Source: CAZBQC01 sp964494015
GTDB taxonomy: Bacteria; Bacillota_I; Bacilli_A; RF39; UBA660
Length of the DNA stretch: 30,778 nt
Direction of reading: 5' to 3'
NCBI GenBank assembly: GCA_964494015.1
Contig: CAZBQC010000005.1
Location: 1-30,778 of the forward strand
Positions 7,875 to 15,203 of this stretch are shown in pieces (the stretch's first letter is position 1; every line of letters starts with the position of its first letter). The position numbers and the translations under genes were made by a program. The notes below the pieces were generated by a model that was not told where the DNA came from, did not search any database, and was given only the letters and a program-made list of their open reading frames with translations.

Positions 7875-9209
7875 ATGATAGAAAAGTATATGGTAAGAAA
7901 AGTTAGTCATGAAGAAGTTTTATTTCTTTACTTAAATTATAATTATGAATTTGCCAGTATTAGTCATTCTAAAAAGAAGAAAGGAATCATCGGCAACATC
8001 AAGGATTATATATTGAAGAATAAGATTATTTTTAATGGTACTAAAATTGTTTTAATTGTTGGTGGCTATATTTTAGCGACTATTTTTATCAACAATAGTG
8101 TGCAAAATTATGCTAAGGTAGATAATAATTATACTTATGTCGATAAGGTGATATTAAATAATTATGTCAAGGATAAAATTGATAGTAAAACCGAAATTAT
8201 TATCAAAGATGAAAAGCCAGTCATTAAAGAAGAAGTTTCTTCAAGCAAAACAACTAAAGATAATACAGCAACCAGTAAGAAAAGCGAAACAAGTAATAAG
8301 TCTAGTACTAACAGTAATCAAAATCAAACTCCAAGTACCTCCAGTACTAATCCACCAAAGGTAGAAACTCCTCCAAAGGTCGAGGAACCTCCCAAAACAG
8401 AAGTAGTTGAAAATAAAACGATGGTTACGGTATATCGCAGTAGTGACAGTATTTTAAATATTGAATTAGAAGAATATTTAATTGGTGTCGTCGCTGCTGA
8501 AATGCCAGCCTCATTTAATACCCAAGCTCTAAAAGCCCAAGCTGTTGTAGCTAGAAGCTATACTCTAAGATTTATCAAACAAAATAAAAAGTTAACTGAT
8601 ACCTCACAAACCCAAGAATATAAAGATAACAACCAATTAAAAAATATGTGGGGAGGAAGTTATAATACTTATTACAATAAAATTAAAAGTGCTGTCAACG
8701 ATACTAAAGGATTATATATGACTTATAACGGCGAAATAATTGATGCTGTCTATCACTCGACCAGTAATGGATATACGGAAGACGCCGTCAATGTTTGGGG
8801 CTATTCGATACCATATTTAAAAAGTGTCAGCAGTCCCTACGATTTGACAGCATCCAGTTATTTAAGAACGATCAATAAAGATTTCAATGAACTGACTAAT
8901 ATTCTTGGAATTACAATTGACGAAAATACCGAATTTGCTATTTTAAGTAAAAATTCCAGTAATCGAATTAGCAGTATTCAAATAGGAACTAATACTTACA
9001 CTGGAATTGATATTAGAAATCTTTTTGGTTTAAGATCAGCTGATTTTGATATTGAAGTAACTAGTGGTGGTGTTAATTTTACTACCAGAGGTTATGGTCA
9101 TGGAGTTGGAATGAGTCAGTATGGTGCTAATGGTATGGCTAATAATGGTAGCAGTTACGAAGGCATTCTCAAGCACTACTATCAAGGTATAAGTATTAAA
9201 TCGCTATAA
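7875..9209 (+). CDS. spoIID: SpoIID/LytB-domain peptidoglycan protein, membrane anchored
   Basis: A 444-residue protein. SpoIID is a lytic transglycosylase acting on denuded glycan strands during engulfment in endospore formation. Residues 1-55 are a basic cytoplasmic tail, 57-75 a transmembrane helix, and 105-180 a Ser/Thr/Asn/Lys-rich linker with a Pro-Lys repeat (PPKVETPPKVEEPPKTE). The SpoIID domain fills about 183-442, with LEEYLIGVVAAEMPASF (catalytic glutamate 209), AQAVVARSYT, DTSQTQEYKD, YHSTSNGYTE and the C-terminal YGHGVGMSQYGA. The cytoplasmic tail and long linker are larger than in classical SpoIID. Other SpoIID-domain proteins (LytB, amidase enhancers) are not sporulation specific, but Spo0A at 16.5 kb supports the sporulation reading. 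The upstream ribosome binding site is poor; ATG 7890 is an alternative start. Confidence 0.85.
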   Translation: MIEKYMVRKVSHEEVLFLYLNYNYEFASISHSKKKKGIIGNIKDYILKNKIIFNGTKIVLIVGGYILATIFINNSVQNYAKVDNNYTYVDKVILNNYVKDKIDSKTEIIIKDEKPVIKEEVSSSKTTKDNTATSKKSETSNKSSTNSNQNQTPSTSSTNPPKVETPPKVEEPPKTEVVENKTMVTVYRSSDSILNIELEEYLIGVVAAEMPASFNTQALKAQAVVARSYTLRFIKQNKKLTDTSQTQEYKDNNQLKNMWGGSYNTYYNKIKSAVNDTKGLYMTYNGEIIDAVYHSTSNGYTEDAVNVWGYSIPYLKSVSSPYDLTASSYLRTINKDFNELTNILGITIDENTEFAILSKNSSNRISSIQIGTNTYTGIDIRNLFGLRSADFDIEVTSGGVNFTTRGYGHGVGMSQYGANGMANNGSSYEGILKHYYQGISIKSL

Positions 9210-9232
9210 ATTTATTTTTATTAAAATAAAGA

Positions 9233-9287
9233 AAAAGCACTTTTATAAAGTACCTCAACCAGAGGTTACTTATTAATTGGTGCTTTT
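9233..9287. terminator. Shared bidirectional terminator between spoIID and leuS
   Basis: A long hairpin: outer AAAAGCAC pairs with GTGCTTTT, then an internal loop, then an inner arm AAGTACCTC pairing with GAGGTTACTT across one bulge, with loop AACCA. Plus-strand RNA continues TTTTATTTT and minus-strand RNA has CTTTTTC, so it can end both convergent genes. The last codons of leuS overlap it. Confidence 0.75.
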
Positions 9288-11688
9288 ATTTTACAACAAT
9301 ATTAATTATTTTTCCTTTAATAACAATGATCTTGACTATTTCCTTTCCTTCAATATTCTTAAGAACATTATCTTCTTTCATAGCCAAAGCTTTCATTTCT
9401 TCCTCAGTTGTTGCTGGAGTAATGCTAATCGTACCACGTAACTTACCATTAACTTGAACAGCCACATCAAAGTTCTGATCAATTAATTTGTTCTCATCAT
9501 AAACTGGCCAGCTTGACTCACATAATGGTGTACCTAAGTTATTAATTTCGTTTAATTCTTCAGTAATATGAGGTGCAATAGGATTTAAAAGATGAAGAAG
9601 AATTCGATAATCCTTTTTAGAAATAGTTTCATATTCTTCCATTTCATTTAAAAGAATCATTATTGAAGACACGGCTGTATTATACTTCATGGTGTCAATA
9701 TCATCGCCAACTTTTTTAATAGTTTTATTGATAATATTTTCTAATTCTTTAGTTACTTCAACGCTATCGTTTAACTTATCAGCTAGTCTTATTAAACGTT
9801 CTAGGAAACGACGACAACCTTTTAAGCCATTTTCGTTCCAAATTACTTCCTTTTCATAGTCACCCATAAACATTTGATAACATCTTAGAGCGTCAGCTCC
9901 ATATTCTTCGACAACCTCATCAGGATTAATAGTTGTACCTCTAGACTTACTCATCTTTTGTCCATCTTCACCTAAGACCATACCATGAGCAACACGCTTC
10001 TTAAATGGTTCTTTGTTTGGTACTAATCCATGATCATATAGGAATCGATACCAGAATCTAGCATACAATAAATGTCTGGTGGCATGTTCCATTCCACCAT
10101 TATAATAGTCGACCATGCCCCAGTATTTCATGGCATCAAGAGAAGCAAATTCGTGACTATTATGAGGATCCATATACCTTAAATAATACCAACTAGATCC
10201 TGCCCAGTTAGGCATTGTATCGGTTTCGCGAGTGGCATGACCACCACATTTTGGACAAGTAGTATCCACCCACTCTTTAATATTGGCAAGTGGACTTTCA
10301 CCATTTTCAGTTGGTTCATAATTAACGACATCTGGTAAAGTTACTGGTAAACTTTCTTCAGGTACAGCTACCCAACCACATTTTTCGCAATGAACTAGCG
10401 GAATTGGTTCCCCCCAGAAACGTTGACGAGAAAAAATCCAATCTTGTAAACGATAATTAGTCTTGCGAACACCAATTTTGTTTTTTTCAAGATAATCAAT
10501 CATTTTTTCGATAGCTTCTTTTTTATTATCAATACCATTTAAAAGATCGGAATTAATCATTACTCCATCGCCAATATAAGGTGCTTTGGCAATACCCCCA
10601 CCACTGATTACTTCGACAATTGGGATGTTGAATTTTTTTGCAAACTCATAATCTCTTTCATCATGAGCCGGAACAGCCATAATAGCTCCTGTCCCATAAC
10701 CCATCATCACGTAGTCAGCAACCCAAACTTCGATTTCACGATTAGAAAGCGGATTAAGAGCTTTTAAACCATCAATTCTAACACCAGTCTTCTCTTTCGC
10801 TAATTCAATTCTTTCAAATTCTGATTTCTCTTTAGCTTTATTTTGGTATTTGACAATCTCCTGATAATTATCAATGCTATCTTTCATTACTTCAAGAATC
10901 GGATGTTCAGGTGCAATAACCATGAAAGTTACTCCATAAATAGTATCAGGCCTCGTCGTAAATACTTTTAATTTTTCTTCACTATTGACGATTGAAAAAT
11001 CGATTTCAGCCCCAGTACTTTTACCAATCCAATTAATTTGAGCAAGTTTGATTTTTTCCTGAAAATCAGTTTCATTTAAACCATCAATTAACTTTTCAGC
11101 ATACTCAGTCATTCTCAATAACCACTGTTCTTTTTCTTTTTGAACAACTTTAGTTCCACATCTCTCGCATACTCCACCTGCGGCATCTTCATTAGATAAT
11201 CCTGTTTTACAATTTGGACACCAGTTAATAGCTTTCTTAGCTTTATAAGCCATTCCATGCTTAAAAAATTGCAAGAATTGCCATTGTGTCCATTTATAAT
11301 ATTCTGGATCAGCTGTTGAAAATTCACGACTCCAATCAAAAGATATCCCTAAAGATTCAATCTGTTTCTTATAAGTAACAATATTCTCTTTGACAGCATC
11401 TCTAGGATGAATATGATGTTTAATAGCATATTGTTCAGCGGGAGATCCAAAAGCATCCCATCCAATTGGAAACAACACATTATATCCCATCATCCTTTTT
11501 TTTCTTGACATCGCATCAAGGGCTGTGTAACTCCTCGTATGACCAACATGCAAACCAGCTCCAGATGGATAAGGAAATTCTGCCAAATAATAGTATTTAG
11601 GTTTATTAGAATCATTAATGGCTTTAAAAGTTTCATGTTCTTTCCAATACTGCTGCCATTTATTTTCGATCTTTTTGATATTAACCAT
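9286..11688 (-). CDS. leuS: Leucyl-tRNA synthetase
   Basis: Class I aminoacyl-tRNA synthetase that charges tRNA-Leu. It has 800 residues, normal for the bacterial enzyme. The HIGH motif is HVGH at 47-50 within FPYPSGAGLHVGHTRSY, the zinc module is WCPNCKTGLSNEDA followed by CERCG, and the CP1 editing domain contains TRPDTIYGVTF and AVPAHDERDYEF. The KMSKS loop is GQKMSKSRG with KMSKS at 578-582, and a C-terminal anticodon-binding region follows. The ATG overlaps the stop of the upstream 117-aa gene by 8 bases, with AAGGGGA in that gene's last codons, so translation is coupled. Expression is controlled by the leucine T-box at 12.05-12.25 kb. Confidence 0.98.
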   Translation of the reverse strand: MVNIKKIENKWQQYWKEHETFKAINDSNKPKYYYLAEFPYPSGAGLHVGHTRSYTALDAMSRKKRMMGYNVLFPIGWDAFGSPAEQYAIKHHIHPRDAVKENIVTYKKQIESLGISFDWSREFSTADPEYYKWTQWQFLQFFKHGMAYKAKKAINWCPNCKTGLSNEDAAGGVCERCGTKVVQKEKEQWLLRMTEYAEKLIDGLNETDFQEKIKLAQINWIGKSTGAEIDFSIVNSEEKLKVFTTRPDTIYGVTFMVIAPEHPILEVMKDSIDNYQEIVKYQNKAKEKSEFERIELAKEKTGVRIDGLKALNPLSNREIEVWVADYVMMGYGTGAIMAVPAHDERDYEFAKKFNIPIVEVISGGGIAKAPYIGDGVMINSDLLNGIDNKKEAIEKMIDYLEKNKIGVRKTNYRLQDWIFSRQRFWGEPIPLVHCEKCGWVAVPEESLPVTLPDVVNYEPTENGESPLANIKEWVDTTCPKCGGHATRETDTMPNWAGSSWYYLRYMDPHNSHEFASLDAMKYWGMVDYYNGGMEHATRHLLYARFWYRFLYDHGLVPNKEPFKKRVAHGMVLGEDGQKMSKSRGTTINPDEVVEEYGADALRCYQMFMGDYEKEVIWNENGLKGCRRFLERLIRLADKLNDSVEVTKELENIINKTIKKVGDDIDTMKYNTAVSSIMILLNEMEEYETISKKDYRILLHLLNPIAPHITEELNEINNLGTPLCESSWPVYDENKLIDQNFDVAVQVNGKLRGTISITPATTEEEMKALAMKEDNVLKNIEGKEIVKIIVIKGKIINIVVK

Positions 11689-12034
11689 TTTTAATCATCC
11701 CCTTCTTTTTAAAATATGCCCCAAATAAATTAAAGACTATAATTGTAAGTGGTATTAGGATCAATAATCCCAAAAAAATCTGCAAAATAATACTTTTAAT
11801 AAAACTGACAATCGTAATTGATATTGAACTATTAAAAGCCATAACAAGTGCAATGACATTTAAAAACCTTCGATAATTGATTTTTTCCATATCTAACTTA
11901 TATTTTTGTATCAAATAATATACTTCGATCGGTACTTTATAAACATTAAATTTCTTAGCTTTTAGAATCACCGTAAAAAGATAAATTAAATAAACAATTA
12001 TGAAAGAAAAGATAAAAATTAATGCTTGTTTCAT
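11681..12034 (-). CDS. Small three-helix membrane protein, first gene of the leucine T-box operon
   Basis: A 117-residue protein I cannot name. Hydrophobic segments lie at about 3-25, 57-78 and 82-108, with a conserved-looking polar connection between helices 1 and 2 (NVYKVPIEVYYLIQKYKLD) and a Lys-rich tail. No catalytic motif is visible. The start follows AAAGGAGG, directly after the U-run of the T-box terminator. Its last bases contain the leuS start (8-base overlap), so the two proteins share both induction by uncharged tRNA-Leu and translation. A link to leucine metabolism or uptake is only inference; this could equally be a conserved neighbour of no related function. Confidence 0.85.
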   Translation of the reverse strand: MKQALIFIFSFIIVYLIYLFTVILKAKKFNVYKVPIEVYYLIQKYKLDMEKINYRRFLNVIALVMAFNSSISITIVSFIKSIILQIFLGLLILIPLTIIVFNLFGAYFKKKGMIKNG

Positions 12035-12048
12035 AGATCCTCCTTTAT

Positions 12049-12251
12049 AAAAAAACGTCCTTAATTATAAGGACGAAAATTATTCGTGGTACCACCTTAA
12101 TTTATGTATCACACAACTTAAGTACTTATAACGGAAGTAACCGATTATTAACTTGAAAGTAAGTTCATAAATTCCTGCCATTAGTTTTCACCAATCACTA
12201 ACTCTCTTTCCGACAATAAATTTACTACTACCCCTTCAAAATAATTAAGAT
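12049..12251 (-). promoter_or_regulatory. Leucine T-box riboswitch (leader of the leuS operon)
   Basis: Minus-strand leader with the T-box element AAGGTGGTACCACG at 12098-12085. Its TGGT pairs with an acceptor end carrying discriminator A, as in tRNA-Leu. Stem I contains AAAGAGAG, the apical GGTGAA region at about 12190-12200, and a specifier context GAA-CTT-A with CTT (Leu) at 12163-12161. The terminator is an 8-bp stem, CGTCCTTA/TAAGGACG with loop TAAT (12075-12056), followed by seven T at 12055-12049. The competing antiterminator pairs TAAGG upstream of the T-box with the terminator's 5' arm, TCCTTA. Uncharged tRNA-Leu should favour read-through into the membrane protein gene and leuS. The specifier assignment rests on sequence context, not on a computed fold. 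Confidence 0.93.
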
Positions 12252-12257
12252 ACGTAT

Positions 12258-12286
12258 AGTATAATAGATTTCTTTTATTTAGACAA
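12258..12286 (-). promoter_or_regulatory. Promoter of the T-box leader
   Basis: Minus strand: -35 TTGTCT (12286-12281), 17-base spacer, -10 TATACT (12263-12258). It begins 6 bases after the stop of the carboxypeptidase gene, which has no visible terminator, so read-through from that gene would also pass through the T-box. Confidence 0.75.
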
Positions 12287-12291
12287 GTACT

Positions 12292-13413
12292 TTATTTATC
12301 TAAATAGCGAATATAATATTCATCGTAAGTAAGTTCACTATCGAAAACTTTCTTTGCTAAGTCTTTACCAAGATAACGATAATGCCATGGTTCATAACTG
12401 TAGCCGGTGACGTCTTCATAGTCTTTATCATACCTTAAGATAAAACCATACTTATAAGCATTACCAATCAACCATTTAGATTCTTTTGTCCCCTTAAAAG
12501 TATCACTATTTTTAGCTTTAATATCGACGGCAAGCCCAGTTTGATGCTCAGAAAATCCCGGATGAGCAGCATACTTTTCAGCATATGACTTTCCGTAAGA
12601 CTTAAGATAATTATTATAGACTGTTTGCTGATAATCATAATCCCGATACCCCGAATTAATTAAAATATATAGTTCTTGCTCTTTCATATCATCAGCCATC
12701 TTTTTAAAGGCTTCCAAAGCTTCTCCGCTTAATTTTTGCTTGGTATCGACTGCATACGCTGTTTCCACTTTAATTAAATCATCAGGTACATAATTGCTAT
12801 CTAAACCATTATATTTGTTAACCAATACTGATAAAGAAAAATCTTCAATTTGATTGTAGTTGGTATAATAGGTATTATCCAGTCCGATATTGACTCTTGT
12901 CACTGTTTCTTCATATGAATACCCAAACTCTTTTTTATAAGCAAGATAACGATCAAGACTAGTTACTTTAGCATAATCGTATTTTAAGTATTCACTGATA
13001 TTTTTAACATAATCATGGTTTAAAAGAAAGGTAATATCGTCATTATCAGCAATTTCATTAATATAATTTATATCTTGAACAGTATATTTTAATCCTAATA
13101 AATTATTGACGTTACTAGTAAAATTTTGCTGTTTAACATAATCTATCTCAATATAATAAACATAATTATTATCTTTATAATCTTTACTTTTTACTACTTC
13201 ATCCAGCGTCTTATTATGTCCCAATTTCAAAACTTTATTATATAATCCATGATCGATAATACTGACAATGGCTGAATCTGAATAATCTATTTTTGATAAA
13301 CGATATTTCCGATAAAGAAAAACCGGATTGACAAATTCAATTAGAAGTATTAATAAAATTATCGATATGAAAATGATACTACTTTTCTTAAATTTAATTC
13401 TTTTCTTGTTCAT
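12292..13413 (-). CDS. VanY/DacB-type D,D-carboxypeptidase, M15 family
   Basis: A 373-residue membrane-anchored zinc peptidase that should trim the terminal D-alanine (or a related peptide bond) of peptidoglycan stem peptides outside the cell. An N-terminal helix at about 11-32 acts as signal anchor. An extracytoplasmic region of about 180 residues without known motifs follows. The M15 domain is at about 225-355: SGYRDYDYQQ, then HPGFSEHQTGLAVDI giving zinc ligands His290 and Asp297 in SxHxxGxAxD, then EPWHYRYLG with Glu341 and His344. All catalytic and metal residues are present. The start ATG follows AGAGGA. It is divergent from the ytqA-type gene. Vancomycin resistance is not implied: no VanS/R or ligase gene is near, and such proteins are common housekeeping trimmers. 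Confidence 0.92.
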   Translation of the reverse strand: MNKKRIKFKKSSIIFISIILLILLIEFVNPVFLYRKYRLSKIDYSDSAIVSIIDHGLYNKVLKLGHNKTLDEVVKSKDYKDNNYVYYIEIDYVKQQNFTSNVNNLLGLKYTVQDINYINEIADNDDITFLLNHDYVKNISEYLKYDYAKVTSLDRYLAYKKEFGYSYEETVTRVNIGLDNTYYTNYNQIEDFSLSVLVNKYNGLDSNYVPDDLIKVETAYAVDTKQKLSGEALEAFKKMADDMKEQELYILINSGYRDYDYQQTVYNNYLKSYGKSYAEKYAAHPGFSEHQTGLAVDIKAKNSDTFKGTKESKWLIGNAYKYGFILRYDKDYEDVTGYSYEPWHYRYLGKDLAKKVFDSELTYDEYYIRYLDK

Positions 13414-13435
13414 AAATACGATTCCTCTATTATTG

Positions 13436-13444
13436 ATTATAACA
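13436..13444 (-). promoter_or_regulatory. Extended -10 promoter of the carboxypeptidase gene
   Basis: Minus strand TGTTATAAT, an extended -10 with the TG dinucleotide; no good -35 is present at 17 bases. It faces away from the ytqA promoter, and the two -10 elements are only about 20 bases apart. Confidence 0.55.
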
Positions 13445-13459
13445 GATAAAATTAAAGTA

Positions 13460-13468
13460 TGCTATAAT
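13460..13468 (+). promoter_or_regulatory. Extended -10 promoter of the ytqA-type gene
   Basis: The plus-strand sequence TATGCTATAAT (13458-13468) is a textbook extended -10 with weak -35. The predicted start is near 13475, which puts an in-frame GTG at 13474 at or before the transcript end and favours ATG 13486 as the start codon. Confidence 0.6.
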
Positions 13469-13485
13469 AATTTGTGGTGATTGAC

Positions 13486-14427
13486 ATGAATAATTTTAAG
13501 TATTCAGACTCTAATAAACGATATCATACCTTAGACTATTTTTATCGACATAAATTTGACAGCAAGGTATTTAAAGTGAGTTTAAATGCCGACTTTTCTT
13601 GTCCTAATAAGGAGAATAACAAAAGTGGATGTATTTATTGTTCAAAACTAGGTAGTGGAGATTTCGCCGGAGATAAAAATCAAGATTTAATTGCTCAATT
13701 TAATAATGTCAAGGCAATCATCGAAAAAAAATGGCCTAAAAGTAAATATATTGGATACTTCCAAGCGAATACCAATACTTATGCTCCTTTAAATATTTTG
13801 AAAGAAAAATATGAAATTATTTTAAAATTAGATAATGTTATCGGCTTAAACATTGCTACTCGTCCTGATGCTATCACCGATGAGGTTTTAGATTACTTAG
13901 AAGCTTTATCGAAAAGAACTTACTTGACGATCGAGTTGGGACTGCAATCAATCCATGAAAAAACTTTAAAGCTGATCAATCGTGGTCATGATTTAGAATG
14001 TTTTACCAAGATGGTTAAAAACTTAAGAAAAAGAGAGATCAATGTAGTTGTGCATATTATTGATGGTCTTCCTTACGAAACTAAAGAAATGATGATTGAA
14101 ACTGTCAAGTTGTTGAATACCTTGGATATTCAAGGTATTAAAATCCATATGCTCCACATTATCAAAGATACCGAACTAGATAAACTATTCCAAAAGGAGA
14201 AATTTAAACTTTTAACTAAAGATGAATATATCGAGATAGTCTCTGATCAATTAGAATTGTTAGATCCCAAAATTGTTATTAATCGAATAACTTCTGATCC
14301 TAAAAAAGATGACTTGGTGGAACCTACTTGGCTCTTAAAAAAGTTTTGTGTTCTAAACGATATCGATAAAGAATTAGTAAGAAGAGATTCTTACCAAGGA
14401 AAAAATAAAATTGAATTGGCAAATTAA
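13486..14427 (+). CDS. ytqA: Radical SAM protein, YtqA/TIGR01212 family
   Basis: A 313-residue radical SAM protein of the YtqA family; the reaction of this family is not firmly known to me. The cluster-binding cysteines have the family's unusual spacing, Cys39 - 9 residues - Cys49 - 2 residues - Cys52 (in FSCPNKENNKSGCIYC). It continues with IGYFQANTNTYAPL, GLNIATRPDAI, YLTIELGLQSIHEKTL and VHIIDGLPYETKEMM, all radical SAM barrel motifs, and ends with the family's VEPTWLLKK region. I take ATG 13486 as start because the promoter -10 at 13463-13468 leaves the earlier GTG outside or at the edge of the transcript. The ribosome binding site is a weak GGTGA. In several Bacillota this gene lies near an rRNA methyltransferase gene; none is here. 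Confidence 0.93.
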   Translation: MNNFKYSDSNKRYHTLDYFYRHKFDSKVFKVSLNADFSCPNKENNKSGCIYCSKLGSGDFAGDKNQDLIAQFNNVKAIIEKKWPKSKYIGYFQANTNTYAPLNILKEKYEIILKLDNVIGLNIATRPDAITDEVLDYLEALSKRTYLTIELGLQSIHEKTLKLINRGHDLECFTKMVKNLRKREINVVVHIIDGLPYETKEMMIETVKLLNTLDIQGIKIHMLHIIKDTELDKLFQKEKFKLLTKDEYIEIVSDQLELLDPKIVINRITSDPKKDDLVEPTWLLKKFCVLNDIDKELVRRDSYQGKNKIELAN

Positions 14428-14444
14428 TTGCTAAAGCCTATAAT
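14416..14444 (+). promoter_or_regulatory. Sigma-A promoter of the broken gene at 14.5 kb
   Basis: -35 TTGGCA (14416-14421, inside the last codons of ytqA), exactly 17 bases, -10 TATAAT (14439-14444). The predicted start near 14451 lies just before AGAAGGAG at 14454-14461. The promoter looks fully functional even though the gene behind it is interrupted. Confidence 0.75.
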
Positions 14445-14471
14445 AAAAAGTCAAGAAGGAGAAAAAACTAT

Positions 14472-15085
14472 ATGTTTGATAATACTAATTATTTATGCTG
14501 TATGCACAATTTAAACAGGTAAGTGGAATGAAAAAAAGTACATTGCTAATTAAAAATTATAAGGATTTCTTATTTTGATTACTTAAACAAAGAGAATTAT
14601 TAGCAATCTATGCTCAAAAAGTAAATAATCTAGGACTTATCGATAAAGAGGGATTTGTCGCTGAATTAGGGAAAGGATGCTTAGATACAGTTACTGAATA
14701 TTTATTGACATATCATGATAAAGTTTTAGCAATGACACCATTTGATAAGGATTTCCCAGCTAAGGTTGAAACCATTAATAGTAAAATAAGTGTTCCAAAT
14801 AATCTTAATAATGTTAGAACTTTTATTACTCAATTACCAGTTGTCAGCAAAGAGGATTATTTAAAATTTATGACTAGCGAATGTTATTGGAAATCAATTG
14901 TAATAGGTTCATGTGGTACCAATAGTGATCAAGATAAATTCGACAAAACTATGAAATTAAAAATTTTAAGACAACAAATCCTAAATAACTTTGGTCCAAA
15001 AGTTGAAATTCAAGAATTCGAACCAAGTACACCAAATAATCAATATATTCATATTTTAAGTGCTAGAAGAAAATTAGATTGTTAA
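14472..15085 (+). pseudogene. Interrupted gene of unknown function (frameshift plus in-frame TGA)
   Basis: ATG 14472, 10 bases after AGAAGGAG, reads 16 codons (MFDNTNYLCCMHNLNR) and stops at TAA 14520. The frame one base back continues through QVSGMKKSTLLIKNYKDFLF to a TGA at 14576-14578, and after it the same frame is open for 168 codons to TAA 15083-15085. That large part begins LLKQRELLAIYAQKV and ends ILSARRKLDC. I recognise no family. The frame change must lie between 14489 (after a stop in the downstream frame) and 14519. A heptamer TTTAAAC at 14510-14516 is phased as U_UUA_AAC in the first frame, so a -1 slip there would join the frames. TGA is a normal stop elsewhere in this window. 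Simple decay or two sequencing errors are the plain explanations; recoding is the speculative one. Promoter, ribosome binding site and terminator are intact. Confidence 0.6.
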
Positions 15086-15096
15086 AAAAAATAAAA

Positions 15097-15124
15097 GATT
15101 AAGTTGAAAACTTAACTTTTTTTT
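15097..15124 (+). terminator. Intrinsic terminator of the broken gene
   Basis: A 7-bp stem TTAAGTT/AACTTAA (15099-15105 with 15109-15115), 3-base loop, then C and eight T (15117-15124). Confidence 0.75.
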
Positions 15125-15148
15125 ACATTCATATAATTTAAATTATAG

Positions 15149-15177
15149 TTGTTGCCAATATAATAATATGCTATAAT
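15149..15177 (+). promoter_or_regulatory. Promoter of the FemX-type gene
   Basis: -35 TTGTTG (15149-15154), 17 bases, -10 TATAAT (15172-15177) with an extended TGC just before it. The string TATGCTATAAT is identical to that of the ytqA promoter. Confidence 0.7.
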
Positions 15178-15203
15178 AAAGTAAAGAATATGGAGGGCGA
15201 CAT

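Noticed and set aside
9233..9287. Riboswitch or small RNA between spoIID and leuS
   Set aside because: The structure is a single imperfect hairpin with T-runs on both strands between convergent genes, best explained as a shared terminator.
12292..13413. Vancomycin resistance gene vanY
   Set aside because: The M15 domain fits, but no van regulators or ligases are nearby, and such carboxypeptidases are common in non-resistant Bacillota.
14576..14578. TGA read as tryptophan (mycoplasma code) to rescue the broken gene
   Set aside because: Other genes here end in TGA at positions that make sense, notably the GT4 gene in an ATGA junction with tpiA, and all long core genes read fully with the standard code.
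14705..15085. TTG at 14705 as start of an intact 126-residue gene
   Set aside because: No ribosome binding site precedes it, and the same frame is open and protein-like for a further 42 codons upstream, so it is the tail of a larger interrupted gene.
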